From Fluviicola sp. (GTDB taxonomy: Bacteria > Bacteroidota > Bacteroidia > Flavobacteriales_D > Crocinitomicaceae), in assembly GCA_029866325.1 (NCBI GenBank), contig JARWZO010000005.1, positions 124,001-188,000 on the forward strand: a stretch of DNA of 64,000 bases, in the 5' to 3' direction. Shown piece by piece: positions 24,717-33,900 of this stretch. The position numbers and the translations under genes were made by a program. The stretch's first letter is position 1. Each line of letters starts with the position of its first letter. The notes below the pieces were generated by a model. It was not told the origin of the DNA. It worked only from the letters and a program-made list of their open reading frames with translations, and made no database searches.

Positions 24717-25607
24717 TCATTTAAGGACATCTTTAATTGCCCCCTCCAACTCCTTTTCCTCAAACAGAAATCCACTAGAAACCAACTTCCCATTCGATAC
24801 CTTCACCCCTTTCAACACCATCACCGATAAACTCCCCAAAACCAGTTTCATCACAAAAGACGGCGCTTTCGGCAGCCAGATCTTTTTACCCAAAGCAGTA
24901 GCAATAGCGCGCGTCAACGTCGCATTATCCGTATTGCCTGCGTTGGCATGATACACACCCGATAGGTTGTTGATCAGCGTCCAGTCAAACACCCGGACGA
25001 GGTCATGAATGTGGATCCATGGAACGGCTTGCGTGCCCGAACCAAGAATGGCGCCGAAGCCCATGCGGATTGGTTTGGCAATGGTCGGAATGGCGCCGCC
25101 TTCGCCCGCAATGACCACACTGATACGTATTTTGGTGACCGGACATTTTTCCGAGAAACGATCAGCTGCTGCTTCCCATTCGCGGGTGATTTCAGATAAT
25201 AAATCACTGCCGAACGGATCGGTTTCTACGTAGGTTTTGGTGTCGTCTTCAAAACCGTAGCACACCGCTCCCGAAGCAGAAATGTAGTGTTTCAAGGTCG
25301 GAGAAGCTTGCGCATGTTGCCACAAACAAGCCGTGGTTTCAACGCGTGAATCAAACAACTCCTTTATTCGGGTTTTGGTCCAGCGTTTATCGGCGATTCC
25401 TGCACCGCACAAATTCACCAAAACGGTAACACCTTCCAGCGCCGTTGCGTCCATTTCAGAAGTTTGCGGATTCCAGTGGTAACGACCCGTTTCAGGATTG
25501 GAAGCTTGTCGCGTGAGCAAACGAACGGTGTGTCCGTGCTGTTGCCAGTAAGCACTCAGTTGCTTGCCGATTAATCCGGTTCCGCCGGCGATGAGAATTG
25601 TTTCCAT
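24717..25607 (-). CDS. TIGR01777-family epimerase-like protein (YfcH type)
   Basis: The 296-residue protein belongs to the short-chain dehydrogenase/epimerase superfamily. The N-terminus METILIAGGTGLIGKQLSAYW is a Rossmann NAD(P)-binding loop, and RYHWNPQTSEMDATALEGVTVLVNLCGAGIADKRWT is diagnostic of the TIGR01777/YfcH group. C-terminal VMKLVLGSLSVMVLKGVKVSNGKLVSSGFLF also matches. YfcH proteins are widespread; their physiological substrate is not established. The gene is monocistronic and converges on the PhyH gene with a 225-bp gap that shows no clear structure. Confidence 0.9.
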   Translation of the reverse strand: METILIAGGTGLIGKQLSAYWQQHGHTVRLLTRQASNPETGRYHWNPQTSEMDATALEGVTVLVNLCGAGIADKRWTKTRIKELFDSRVETTACLWQHAQASPTLKHYISASGAVCYGFEDDTKTYVETDPFGSDLLSEITREWEAAADRFSEKCPVTKIRISVVIAGEGGAIPTIAKPIRMGFGAILGSGTQAVPWIHIHDLVRVFDWTLINNLSGVYHANAGNTDNATLTRAIATALGKKIWLPKAPSFVMKLVLGSLSVMVLKGVKVSNGKLVSSGFLFEEKELEGAIKDVLK

Positions 25608-25730
25608 ACTTCCTTAACAATAGAGAGGCCAAAGGGTTCGGCTTCATGAAGCGCTAAATTGACGATAAATCGCACTTACTATTGTTATATTCCTGTTACT
25701 TTTACAATCCGATTGCATTTAGTCAAAAAA

Positions 25731-26540
25731 ATGAAGCGTATGTTAAAGTATATTTTCCCCTTGATGTTGGTGCTTACTGCGTGTGGCGGTAATGATGAAA
25801 AAGAAAATCCTACGAAAAAAACGGAAGCGCCGAAAGTGATTGTCAGTTTCGAAAACGAAGCCGAAATGGACGAACGTGTAGTTGAAATTGATGCCATTGT
25901 AAACCAAGCCGGAACCGTTGCAAGCTCGTTGTATTATTCCAAAGGAGAAGCGGGGGAAAGCATTCAGGTAGACGGACACATGAACGCCGAAAATCAAATC
26001 CTGAAAATCGAAGAGTTTTTCAGTGAAGGAAATGGCAAAAACAGCGGTCGCCGCTTGTATTACCTCAACGATGGAAGACCGTTTTTAACCGTGGAACAAT
26101 TCGACGATGTAACCGGAACCAAGCCGCAGTTTGTTGATCGCGTTTCGTATTACGACGAGAAAGGAAAGGTGATGAAAACCAAAGAACGCAGAGGCGATTA
26201 CCAGGAAGTGGTTGAAACGATGAAGTACAAACCTGTTGCGTTGGCAGGAGTAAGTATGGATCGTGCCAAGCGTGCGCTAAACCAGGAAAAAGAATTTCAA
26301 ACAACTTTTCAGGGATTCATCGATTCGGATCAATTCAGCTACATGAGCGTGGGCGAAAACAATCCGGATGGATTTCACAGCGCTCTTCGTTGCGATTTCA
26401 AAGATCCGTTGATCATGACGCTTTCAAGCAACCAGCAGAAATACATTGGAAAAAAATTGCGCGTGAATTACCAAAAACATACCGATGCAAGCGGGTTTGA
26501 GTTTCAGGTGTATTTGGGGGGAGAGTTTGCAGACGAGTAG
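25731..26540 (+). CDS. Predicted lipoprotein, unknown function
   Basis: The ATG at 25731 gives 269 residues starting MKRMLKYIFPLMLVLTACGG, with a lipobox LTAC whose Cys would be lipidated. The remaining sequence is polar and beta-rich (for example RVVEIDAIVNQAGTVASSLYY, YLNDGRPFLTVEQFDDV), with a C-terminal QKYIGKKLRVNYQKHTDASG region. A longer frame starts at TTG 25659 but would hide the signal peptide. It is divergent from the TIGR01777 gene, with the intergenic DNA probably carrying both promoters. Confidence 0.75.
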   Translation: MKRMLKYIFPLMLVLTACGGNDEKENPTKKTEAPKVIVSFENEAEMDERVVEIDAIVNQAGTVASSLYYSKGEAGESIQVDGHMNAENQILKIEEFFSEGNGKNSGRRLYYLNDGRPFLTVEQFDDVTGTKPQFVDRVSYYDEKGKVMKTKERRGDYQEVVETMKYKPVALAGVSMDRAKRALNQEKEFQTTFQGFIDSDQFSYMSVGENNPDGFHSALRCDFKDPLIMTLSSNQQKYIGKKLRVNYQKHTDASGFEFQVYLGGEFADE

Positions 26541-26542
26541 TA

Positions 26543-26687
26543 ATGCTTGATGTTGGATGCTTGATTTTTGATGAGGTTTTACTTAGTATTAAAATCCTCT
26601 TTCAAAAACCCACTTAGTTGTATCGTATGAGCCAAAATTCTGATAACGGCTCTCATCCAACATTAAAAATCAAGCATCAAAAATCGT
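26543..26687. repeat. Long imperfect inverted repeat built from TGCTTGATTTTTGATG words
   Basis: TGCTTGATGTTGGATGC and GCTTGATTTTTGATGAGG on the left correspond to inverted CTCATCCAACATTAAAAATC and AAGCATCAAAAATC on the right. The same words recur at 27200-27337 on the other side of the following gene, so the gene is flanked by related inverted repeats. The likely role is transcription termination or mRNA stabilisation. Confidence 0.6.
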
Positions 26688-26690
26688 ATA

Positions 26691-27197
26691 ATGAGTAAGT
26701 ATTTACCAAAAGAAGACCAGGTTTATTTCTCGCCTTTCAAAAAGGAAGAGGTACTCGTTCGATTGGGTGATATACTGGAACCCGAGAAGATGGTTCGGAT
26801 TCGATTTTTTGGTTTGGGTCGTCGATCCGGGAAATTCTACGAGGGCAGCATCAATAACGATTCGTTTGAAATGAAGCGTATCATCGGGTATAAAAATTCA
26901 TTCATACCGAAAATAAGCGGAAACGTTGAAAATACGCTTGGTGGCAGCCTGATTCATGTGAAAATGAGACTGCATGTCTTTGTGATGATTTTTATGATTG
27001 TCTGGATGAGTTTGGTGGGAATTGCGGCCCTGATTTGTACGCTCGTCCTGATAATTGGGGGCAGGTTTAATCCGTTTTTGCTGATTCCGATCGGGATGTT
27101 TTTATTTGGGTATCTGTTAACTCTTGGTGCATTTAAGTACGAAAGCGCGCGCACGAAAGAAGATTTGAAACAAATTTTTGAGGCAACGATTGAATAA
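26691..27197 (+). CDS. Two-TM membrane protein, unknown function
   Basis: The 168-residue protein starts with ~90 polar residues (YFSPFKKEEVLVRLGDIL; EGSINNDSFEMKRIIGYKN), followed by two transmembrane helices near 94-116 (FVMIFMIVWMSLVGIAALI) and 122-146, and a short charged tail. The N-terminal domain is likely cytoplasmic, with a PH-like or bPH-type beta-rich feel, but this is uncertain. The gene is bracketed on both sides by inverted repeats of one sequence family, suggesting it is an independent unit. No family is recognised. Confidence 0.65.
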   Translation: MSKYLPKEDQVYFSPFKKEEVLVRLGDILEPEKMVRIRFFGLGRRSGKFYEGSINNDSFEMKRIIGYKNSFIPKISGNVENTLGGSLIHVKMRLHVFVMIFMIVWMSLVGIAALICTLVLIIGGRFNPFLLIPIGMFLFGYLLTLGAFKYESARTKEDLKQIFEATIE

Positions 27198-27199
27198 TG

Positions 27200-27337
27200 C
27201 TTGATTTTTGATGTTGGACTAGATTTTCCTTAAAAAGGAAATTTATCCAACAGTACGTAAGTCAAGTTAATGTTTCGAAGAGAGGTTTTACTTTTTAGAA
27301 GAAGCCAATCAAAAATCAAGCATCCAACACCGCGTCC
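27200..27337. repeat. Second inverted repeat of the TGCTTGATTTTTGATG family
   Basis: TGCTTGATTTTTGATGTTGG on the left pairs with CCAATCAAAAATCAAGCATC followed by CAACAC on the right, about 100 nt apart. The inner loop has a TCCTTAAAAAGGA hairpin. It stands between converging genes and may stop transcription from both sides. Confidence 0.6.
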
Positions 27338-27361
27338 GCCTCTGGTGCGATCAAAAATCTC

Positions 27362-28345
27362 CTAGAGTTTTGAAAGTTCATCCTTCAAGTAATCAATCAC
27401 ACGAATTTCCATCGGGTCACCGTGTTTCAAATCGGAAAGATAAAGCGAAGCCCAATCTACGAGGTGAATGAGGTATAAGCTACGTTCAATTTGGTTAGAA
27501 CCTTTGGCATGCGAAATATGAATCTGCTTTGTTTTAGCGCTTACCAATTCAACCGAGATATCAAAACGACGTTGGTTTCTTGGCGTTAAATCTCCTGTTT
27601 GTAAAAACAAAGCCGCAAAACGATCATCTCCGCCGCCCCAGCCAACAAGTTCGTTGTGGTTCATTTCCGGAATCACGTGCTGCCAGCACAGTTCTTTTGA
27701 GTTTTCGTTGAATTGTTGTTTTGCACGCACCGCCACCGCTTCGTAGTTTGCTCCGGCATAAATCGCGGGAACTTTACCCTGAAGAAAAGCAGCGATTTTT
27801 TTCGCTTCGGTATGAATGGCGTCCAATTCGGAAAGAATCAATTTTCTGCCCGACTCAATTTCCGTCATCCGATCAGCAGAAGCCAATCCCAACTGAACGA
27901 AAATTGCGGTTAATTGCACAATTGAAAATCCTACGGCTGTTCGTGGCGGATTTCCACCCGGAACCACAATACAATCGTAGTTGTGAGCGGCGCAAAATTC
28001 TTGAATTTGTCCTCCGGAGCAAATGGCCACAATGTGCGCTCCACGCTCGTGCGCTTCTTCCACTGCAATCAAAGTCTCTTCGGTATTGCCTGAATAAGAC
28101 GAACCGATCACCAAGGTTTGCGGACCTACAAAAGCGGGTAAATGATAATCTTGAAACGAGAATACCGGAACCGGACATTCTGCCTGAATCCATTGACCAA
28201 CCAATTTTCCGCCTATTCCGGAGCCGCCCATTCCACAAATCACCACATTTTCGATGCGTTGTTTGGAAGGTTGCAATTTAATGTTCGCTGCGATGTTGAG
28301 CGCATCCGTAATATTCTGCGGGAAAGCAGTTATCAGTTTCTCCAT
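27362..28345 (-). CDS. Bifunctional phosphoglucose/phosphomannose isomerase (SIS domain)
   Basis: With the ATG at 28345 the protein has 327 residues. MEKLITAFPQNITDALNIAA followed by NVVICGMGGSGIGGKLV is the signature start of the PGI/PMI SIS-domain family, and VIGSSYSGNTEETLIAVEEA, GGNPPRTAVGFS and CWQHVIPEMNHNELVGW follow, the last with the catalytic Glu/His region. The enzyme interconverts fructose 6-phosphate with glucose 6-phosphate and mannose 6-phosphate. The frame is open up to 28381 and another ATG sits there, but a TATATTTA box inside that extension argues for 28345. Confidence 0.88.
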   Translation of the reverse strand: MEKLITAFPQNITDALNIAANIKLQPSKQRIENVVICGMGGSGIGGKLVGQWIQAECPVPVFSFQDYHLPAFVGPQTLVIGSSYSGNTEETLIAVEEAHERGAHIVAICSGGQIQEFCAAHNYDCIVVPGGNPPRTAVGFSIVQLTAIFVQLGLASADRMTEIESGRKLILSELDAIHTEAKKIAAFLQGKVPAIYAGANYEAVAVRAKQQFNENSKELCWQHVIPEMNHNELVGWGGGDDRFAALFLQTGDLTPRNQRRFDISVELVSAKTKQIHISHAKGSNQIERSLYLIHLVDWASLYLSDLKHGDPMEIRVIDYLKDELSKL

Positions 28346-28417
28346 GACGTCAATTGATTCGGTAAATATAGCTATTACCATTTATTGTGGAAGTTGTCGC
28401 AATGTAAATTATACCCA

Positions 28418-28443
28418 ACTCACGTTAAATTCTCCTATTTTTC
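28418..28443 (+). promoter_or_regulatory. ACTCACGTTA motif with nearby TATTTTTC box
   Basis: ACTCACGTTA (28418-28427) is followed 8 nt later by TATTTTTC, a one-mismatch -7 box. It lies in the divergent intergenic region of the isomerase and thioesterase genes. A perfect TAATTTTG box nearer the thioesterase ATG, 16 nt upstream of 28500, could be a second promoter. Confidence 0.4.
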
Positions 28444-28499
28444 ACCGACTCACCCACGATCCCGTAAATAAGCAGTAATTTTGAACCAAATTTCATTCC

Positions 28500-29012
28500 A
28501 TGAAAGCAAGAAAAGCATCTGAAACACTTGCTATTACTACTAAAGTTGTACTTCCAAACGATACGAACACCTTGGGCAACCTGTTTGGTGGACAGTTATT
28601 GGCTTGGATGGACGTGATTGCCAGTGTTTCGGCACATCGACACAGCAGAAGAGTAGTGGTAACGGCTTCGGTAAACAACGTTTCGTTTAATTCACCGATC
28701 TTCCATGCGTCTATTGTGACGTTGGAGGCAAAAGTTTCACGTGCGTTTAACTCGTCTATGGAGGTATTCGTGGATGTGTTTGTTGAAGATCACGTTACCG
28801 GAAACCGCTCCAAATCAAACGAAGCAATCTATACGTTCGTGGCTGTAGATCAAAATGGCGGACCGATCCAAGTTCCCGAACTGATCCCTGAAACCGACGA
28901 AGAAAAAGAACGCTATGAAAGTGCGCTGCGCAGAAAACAATTGTCGTTGATCTTGGCCGGAAAAATGAAACCTTCGGACGCGACGGAGTTGAAGGCGCTC
29001 TTCATGGATTAA
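28500..29012 (+). CDS. Acyl-CoA thioesterase (hotdog fold, YciA type)
   Basis: The 170-residue hotdog-fold protein contains NTLGNLFGGQLLAWMDVIASVSAHRHSRRVVVTASVNNVSFNSPI, the full YciA/BACH signature including the N-x-x-G-x-x-x-G-G-x-L-x-x-x-D motif with the catalytic Asp. It hydrolyses acyl-CoA esters to free acid and CoA. The following polar C-terminal tail (ETDEEKERYESALRRKQ) is normal for the family. It starts 16 nt after a -7 box and is divergent from the sugar isomerase. Confidence 0.92.
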   Translation: MKARKASETLAITTKVVLPNDTNTLGNLFGGQLLAWMDVIASVSAHRHSRRVVVTASVNNVSFNSPIFHASIVTLEAKVSRAFNSSMEVFVDVFVEDHVTGNRSKSNEAIYTFVAVDQNGGPIQVPELIPETDEEKERYESALRRKQLSLILAGKMKPSDATELKALFMD

Positions 29013-29034
29013 TTGAGTTTGATAAGTTTTTAAG

Positions 29035-29089
29035 TTTATCAGTTTTGTGAGTTTGGTTATTAACTTATTAAACTCACAAAACTGATAAA
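29035..29089. terminator. Perfect 20-bp inverted repeat between converging genes
   Basis: TTTATCAGTTTTGTGAGTTT (29035-29054) and its exact complement (29070-29089) are separated by 15 nt. It follows the thioesterase stop and precedes, in inverse orientation, the end of the kelch-type gene. It can form a strong bidirectional hairpin. Confidence 0.7.
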
Positions 29090-29098
29090 CTCGACAAC

Positions 29099-30682
29099 TT
29101 ATTCTTCCGGAATCAAAAAATACAATTCATTCGGCGCCTGATTCTCAACCGTGACTTTAATGCGGCAAAATCCGGGTTTTTTCGGTAAGAAAACAGGATA
29201 AATCTGTTGACCCGAAGGAGCATTGATCACCGCTTTGTGTTTCACTTTCCCTTTTCTGTTTGTCCACTCAATGGCTACGCTGGCGGGTTTTTCCAACGTG
29301 AATTGCACCTGATATCGCGGCTCGGTAGCATGACGTATAGCACGCAGGTGAATGGGATTGGTACTAGCGGTATTCTCGCGCTGAGTGCCTGGATTCTTCA
29401 CCAAATAAACATCAAACATTCCGCTGAAAGCCGCACTTTCTTCTTCGTCGTTGATCCAGAATATATTGCGACCCGTGCTGGCAATTCCACCTACAATCGT
29501 ACCCAACAGCAAACTGTCGTCTCCGGCGTTAAAAATAGCTACTCCGTTAGCCGTTCGGGGCAATTCGGTAGCGGGAATAAACTCCGATCCGGCGCCGAGC
29601 AAAGCGGGCATTTCTGCCGAAAACTTGTACTCCTTCATACTCCAATCGGGTTGGCGGGTCACCCGCGAAATAGTGCGCACAAACGGAACGCCATTGTCTT
29701 GTACCAAAATCCCTAAACTGTCGTAATACTGTGCTATTCCACCGAATAACAAGGTGTGCATTTCGCCGGTTTTCGCGTCGTACAAACTCACATCAGCACA
29801 ATGGTAATGGTTGTAATACTGCCGAAATCCGGGTTGTTCGGTCATCCCGTTTTCATCAATGTTGATCGCGGTTTGATACGGTAAATCCACCCCATATTGA
29901 AACACCCCCGAAAAAGCGGTTAAACTCGATTTTCCGGAAGGTAGGTGATTGAGCACCACATTAAAATCCCGACGGTGCATGTTCACCGAATCGGTAAAAG
30001 CGGGCAACCACGAAGGAACTCCGGCTTCATCGAGTGTAAACCGACGAACGCTGTTGGTATACGTTTGCACAAAAGTAGGTCGGTCGGCCGGATTGTATCT
30101 TCCGTCAAAACGATGACCGCCAACTACGTAAAAAACACCATTCAGTTGGAGCAATTGTCCGCCCGTAACCGCCGCCAACGAATCGGTGACCTGATGAAAC
30201 AACGAAGCATCCAATTGATTGGCCTGCACCGCTTTGATCAACGCCGGAAGCTTTACAGTAGTTACAAATGGATAGGTTTGGTGATCGGCAGCCAATTCAC
30301 CGATGCCGTAACCGCCCACCAAGACCAATTGATCACCGTTTTGCGTGAAACAGATATTTGTTCCTTTGAGTTGATCGCGCAGGTTTACCGGCAATTGATC
30401 TGCGGGCGATTTCCACAATTCACCGCTTTTCGGGTCGATGACAATGATGTGATTGTTGTGCCCAATAGAATCAAACGCAGCGAACGGTTGGCGTCTATGC
30501 AAGCCGTCTAATCGTCCGCCGATTAGCACCCATTTCCCTTCCGATTGCCCAAACGCAAACGATTGAATGCCCATCATTTCGGGAACCTGTTTGGGTTTCA
30601 GGTAAACTGAATAATCGTTAATGGTCTGTGCATTTACACTTCCGAAAACAAGCAGGAGTAGTACGAAAAGTCCGTTTTTCAT
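29099..30682 (-). CDS. Secreted beta-propeller (kelch-like) protein
   Basis: The 527-residue protein starts with a signal peptide (MKNGLFVLLLLVFGSVNAQ). Repeated blocks such as SEGKWVLIGGRLDGLH, GDQLVLVGGYGIGE, NGVFYVVGGHRFDGRYN and HTLLFGGIAQYYD carry the GG doublet and spaced aromatic pattern of kelch-type beta-propeller blades. The C-terminal ~90 residues (ASVAIEWTNRKGKVKHKAVINAP and following) look like an Ig-like or FN3-like domain. No enzyme motif is seen. It is likely exported and may bind surfaces or glycans. A -7 box stands 4 nt before the ATG. Confidence 0.8.
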   Translation of the reverse strand: MKNGLFVLLLLVFGSVNAQTINDYSVYLKPKQVPEMMGIQSFAFGQSEGKWVLIGGRLDGLHRRQPFAAFDSIGHNNHIIVIDPKSGELWKSPADQLPVNLRDQLKGTNICFTQNGDQLVLVGGYGIGELAADHQTYPFVTTVKLPALIKAVQANQLDASLFHQVTDSLAAVTGGQLLQLNGVFYVVGGHRFDGRYNPADRPTFVQTYTNSVRRFTLDEAGVPSWLPAFTDSVNMHRRDFNVVLNHLPSGKSSLTAFSGVFQYGVDLPYQTAINIDENGMTEQPGFRQYYNHYHCADVSLYDAKTGEMHTLLFGGIAQYYDSLGILVQDNGVPFVRTISRVTRQPDWSMKEYKFSAEMPALLGAGSEFIPATELPRTANGVAIFNAGDDSLLLGTIVGGIASTGRNIFWINDEEESAAFSGMFDVYLVKNPGTQRENTASTNPIHLRAIRHATEPRYQVQFTLEKPASVAIEWTNRKGKVKHKAVINAPSGQQIYPVFLPKKPGFCRIKVTVENQAPNELYFLIPEE

Positions 30683-30686
30683 GGGG

Positions 30687-30694
30687 CAAAAGTA
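30687..30694 (-). promoter_or_regulatory. -7 box TACTTTTG of the kelch-like gene
   Basis: On the minus strand the sequence is TACTTTTG-CCCC-ATG, again with a 4-nt gap to the start codon at 30682. Confidence 0.65.
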
Positions 30695-30771
30695 CGGAAT
30701 TTGTTTCCCACAAATGCATAGATTTATTCCTCATCCGCCTTCGGCAGCTAAGGTATAGCTATACAAGGTCT

Positions 30772-30876
30772 CCCACAGATGCACAGATTTTAGCTCGGCT
30801 AACGCCCTCGCACTGTTTATTATATTACGTAATATGCGCTGCCGTTAGGAGCGCAAAAAATCTGTGCATCTGTGGG
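30772..30876. repeat. 20-bp inverted repeat with 65-nt loop
   Basis: CCCACAGATGCACAGATTTT (30772-30791) is complemented exactly at 30857-30876. A related imperfect copy (CCCACAAATGCATAGATTT) lies at about 30709. The loop contains ATATTACGTAATAT, a palindrome that recalls the core of the 59-bp element. Confidence 0.65.
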
Positions 30877-30912
30877 AAAAGAAAGCACACGCCGCAGGCG
30901 GAAGTAGCAAAC

Positions 30913-30944
30913 AAAAAACCTCCGCAGAACGAATTCCACGGAGG
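30913..30944 (-). terminator. Intrinsic terminator of the giant T9SS gene
   Basis: On the minus strand CCTCCG and CGGAGG pair around a 14-nt loop and are followed by TTTTTT. It lies 29 nt past the stop of the gene at 30973-35322. Confidence 0.8.
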
Positions 30945-30972
30945 CTTGCACTATGTAGTATTCAGCTATGAA

Positions 30973-33900
30973 TCAGTTTGTCTTTTCGATGCGGAAAACT
31001 TGTGTTTCGTTTCCTTGTTGCACACGAATCAAGTAAGTTCCTGCGGCTACCGAACTCAAATCAATGCTCGTTTCTGTTGCAGAAAGTAAGAGTTGACCTG
31101 CGGTATTCATCACTTCAACCTGCATTGGTTCGTTGCTTGTTGATTGAACCGTTAACAAACCGGTTGTAGGATTCGGGAACAACACAAGAGCTATCGTTTG
31201 CTCGTTCAAACCAAGACATGGATCAAATGTTACACTGATCGCATCTGTTCCTTCGCAACCGTTTTGGTCAGTTACCGTTACGCTGTACGTTCCTGTAACC
31301 TGCGCATTGGTAGTAGCTGTTGTGGCGTTGTTGTTCCATTGGTAGCTTGCAAAACCTGCACCCGCGTTCAAGGTAATCGGTCCGTAATTGGCACATGTAA
31401 TCGTGTCTTCACCCAAGTCTACTGTTGGCAAAGCGTTTACTGTTACCTGAACTACATCCGTATCGGTACAACCGTTTGCAGTTGTTCCTGTAACAGTGTA
31501 TGATTGTGAAGCTGCGGCAGTGAATCCAACGCCGTTGGTAACACCATTATTCCATTGAATGGTAGGAGCACCGTTGGCAGTCAAGACAACCGTTTCACCC
31601 AAACAAACCACCTGATCTGCACCACCGTTTACTGTAGGTGTAGGATTTACCGTAATCGATAGCTGATCGCTGTTTGAACAACCGTTGGCATCTGTTCCGG
31701 TTACGTTCAATGAAGCAGTTGCAACAGGAATGAAACCTGCACCATTAGCAGTTCCATTACTCCAGATATAGGTTTGTGCACCGCTGGCGTTTAAGGTTAC
31801 CGTTTCACCTTCACACACCGTTTGGTCTGTTCCAGCATTCACGATTGGCAACGCATTGACTGTTACCTGAACCACATCTGTATTCGTACAACCGTTGTTG
31901 TCTGTTCCTGTAACCGTATACGTTCCTGAAGTCAATGGAATGAAAGGAGTACCATTAGCAGCGTTTGTCCATGAGTAGGTTTGTGCTCCTGATCCGCTTA
32001 AAGTAATCGCTGATCCGATACATACTGTTTGGTCAGCACCACCAGCTACGTTTGGAAGCGCAACAACTGTCAATGCCATTTGGTCGGTATTGATACAACC
32101 GTTTGCACCTGTTCCTGTTACTGTGTAAGTTTGGTTGGCCACAGGAGTAAAGGCTACATCATCCGTAACGCCGTTGTTCCATGTAAATGAAACGGCACCA
32201 CTACCCGAAAGAGTCGTTGAAGATCCTGTACAAACAATTTGATCTGCTCCTGCACTTACTGTAGGAAGAGGTCTCACCGTTACCAATACCTGATCGGTAT
32301 TTGTACAACCGTTAGCATCCGTTCCCGTTACTGTATAGGTTAATGTTGATACAGGTGTAAAAGCAGCGCTGTTGGTAACACCGTTATTCCACGTGTAGGC
32401 TTGTGCTCCCAATCCGGAAAGGGTAACAGACGTTCCCGCGCAAATGGATTGATCAGCACCTGCACCTACAGTAGGAAGTGGATTTAGTGTGATGGCTGTT
32501 TCTAAGGTTGTATCGGCGCAACTCAAAGCCGTATTCGAAACATATACTTTGTAGTCTCCCGCAAGATTGGCAGTAATGCTGTTACCGGTTTGTCCTGCAA
32601 GAGGGGCATTGTTATAGTACCACTGAACGGTTGAACTTGCGTTCCCCGGAATGGAAAGTGTTGTGGAAGTTCCTGCACAAATAGAATCATCTAAGGCTGT
32701 AATAGTTGCTCCGGCCAATTCAACACATGTGTTTACCTGGAACACCGATAGCGTAGAACTTACTTCGTTAGCAAGAATCACTAAGGCATTGTTGTTTGGC
32801 GACGCTTCTTTTGAAATGTAGATGATTCCTTCAGCACCACGGTCAGGACCGTTACTTGCTAAGAAACGGTTGTTGTAGTAACCTACATACACAGGTGTTG
32901 CAGGATTATCGATATTGAAAGTCATTACACCACCAACGCGTTCCAATGAAACAAACAGGTAGTGGCTTCCGTTGATGTAAGCAGTAGCGACACCTTCCGG
33001 CTCAGGACCTTTGTCATCACTTCTGTTTTTAGAAGCAGCAACACCTGACGCGTTACTTGCATTGAACAAGCCTGGAATTGAAGGGTGTGTAGCAGTAATT
33101 TGCTCAATTAAGTCTTTTGAATCATAAACCAAAGCTCCGGTAGCAGCATTCCAAATAGAGAAAGAGCGTGATCCAAGAACATGAATCTCGTCTTTGTCAC
33201 CATCATTGTCCGTATCACCGGTAGCCTGAACCGCGTTCAAACGACCCAGAAACTGATTGCTTTTCAAGATATTTTGATCAGGGAAAGCAGTTGCGTCTAA
33301 TGAAGTTGCAGAGATACGAGCGACATCCGTAAGAGCAGTATATTCGCGGGCATCACCTTCGTTGGCAGAGAAAATGTATTCTTGACCGCTAATTGTTGCA
33401 TGTGCGATGGCATCCGGCATGAATGCGCCTTTTACCGGAATAGAACCGATTAGAATACCTGATGTTTGATCTGATGCATCCAATCCGTTGTTGTTATTCG
33501 AGTAATCCATCAATCCCAATGGACGAATGGCTGTTACGGTTGCAGTATTAAGGTTTACTACCGCCATTGCATTGTTTTCTTGCAATGAAACATAAGCCGT
33601 TTGGTTGTCATCGCCAATGGTAATGTATTCCGGCTCAAAATCTTGTGCTGCTGAACTTCCAGGTCCGAAAATGCGGATTCCCTGAGCACGCAATGCAGCT
33701 TCCTGTCCGTTGTAAGCTGTAAAGCCGGCGATGGCTACATTGGCATTTGTTAATGCTGCAATTCCGGGTGTTAAGTCTACAATGGCAATTGAACCTTCCG
33801 GATCAACCGTATAATCAGATTTTGGCTGACCCTCACAAGCTACTACTATTTTCGTGTGATTATTATTGTAGGTAATCATGTCGGGCATTGCACCAACTGT

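Noticed and set aside
27713-28281. 186-codon plus-strand frame opposite the sugar isomerase gene
   Set aside because: Mirror of the SIS gene; the minus-strand frame has unmistakable family motifs.
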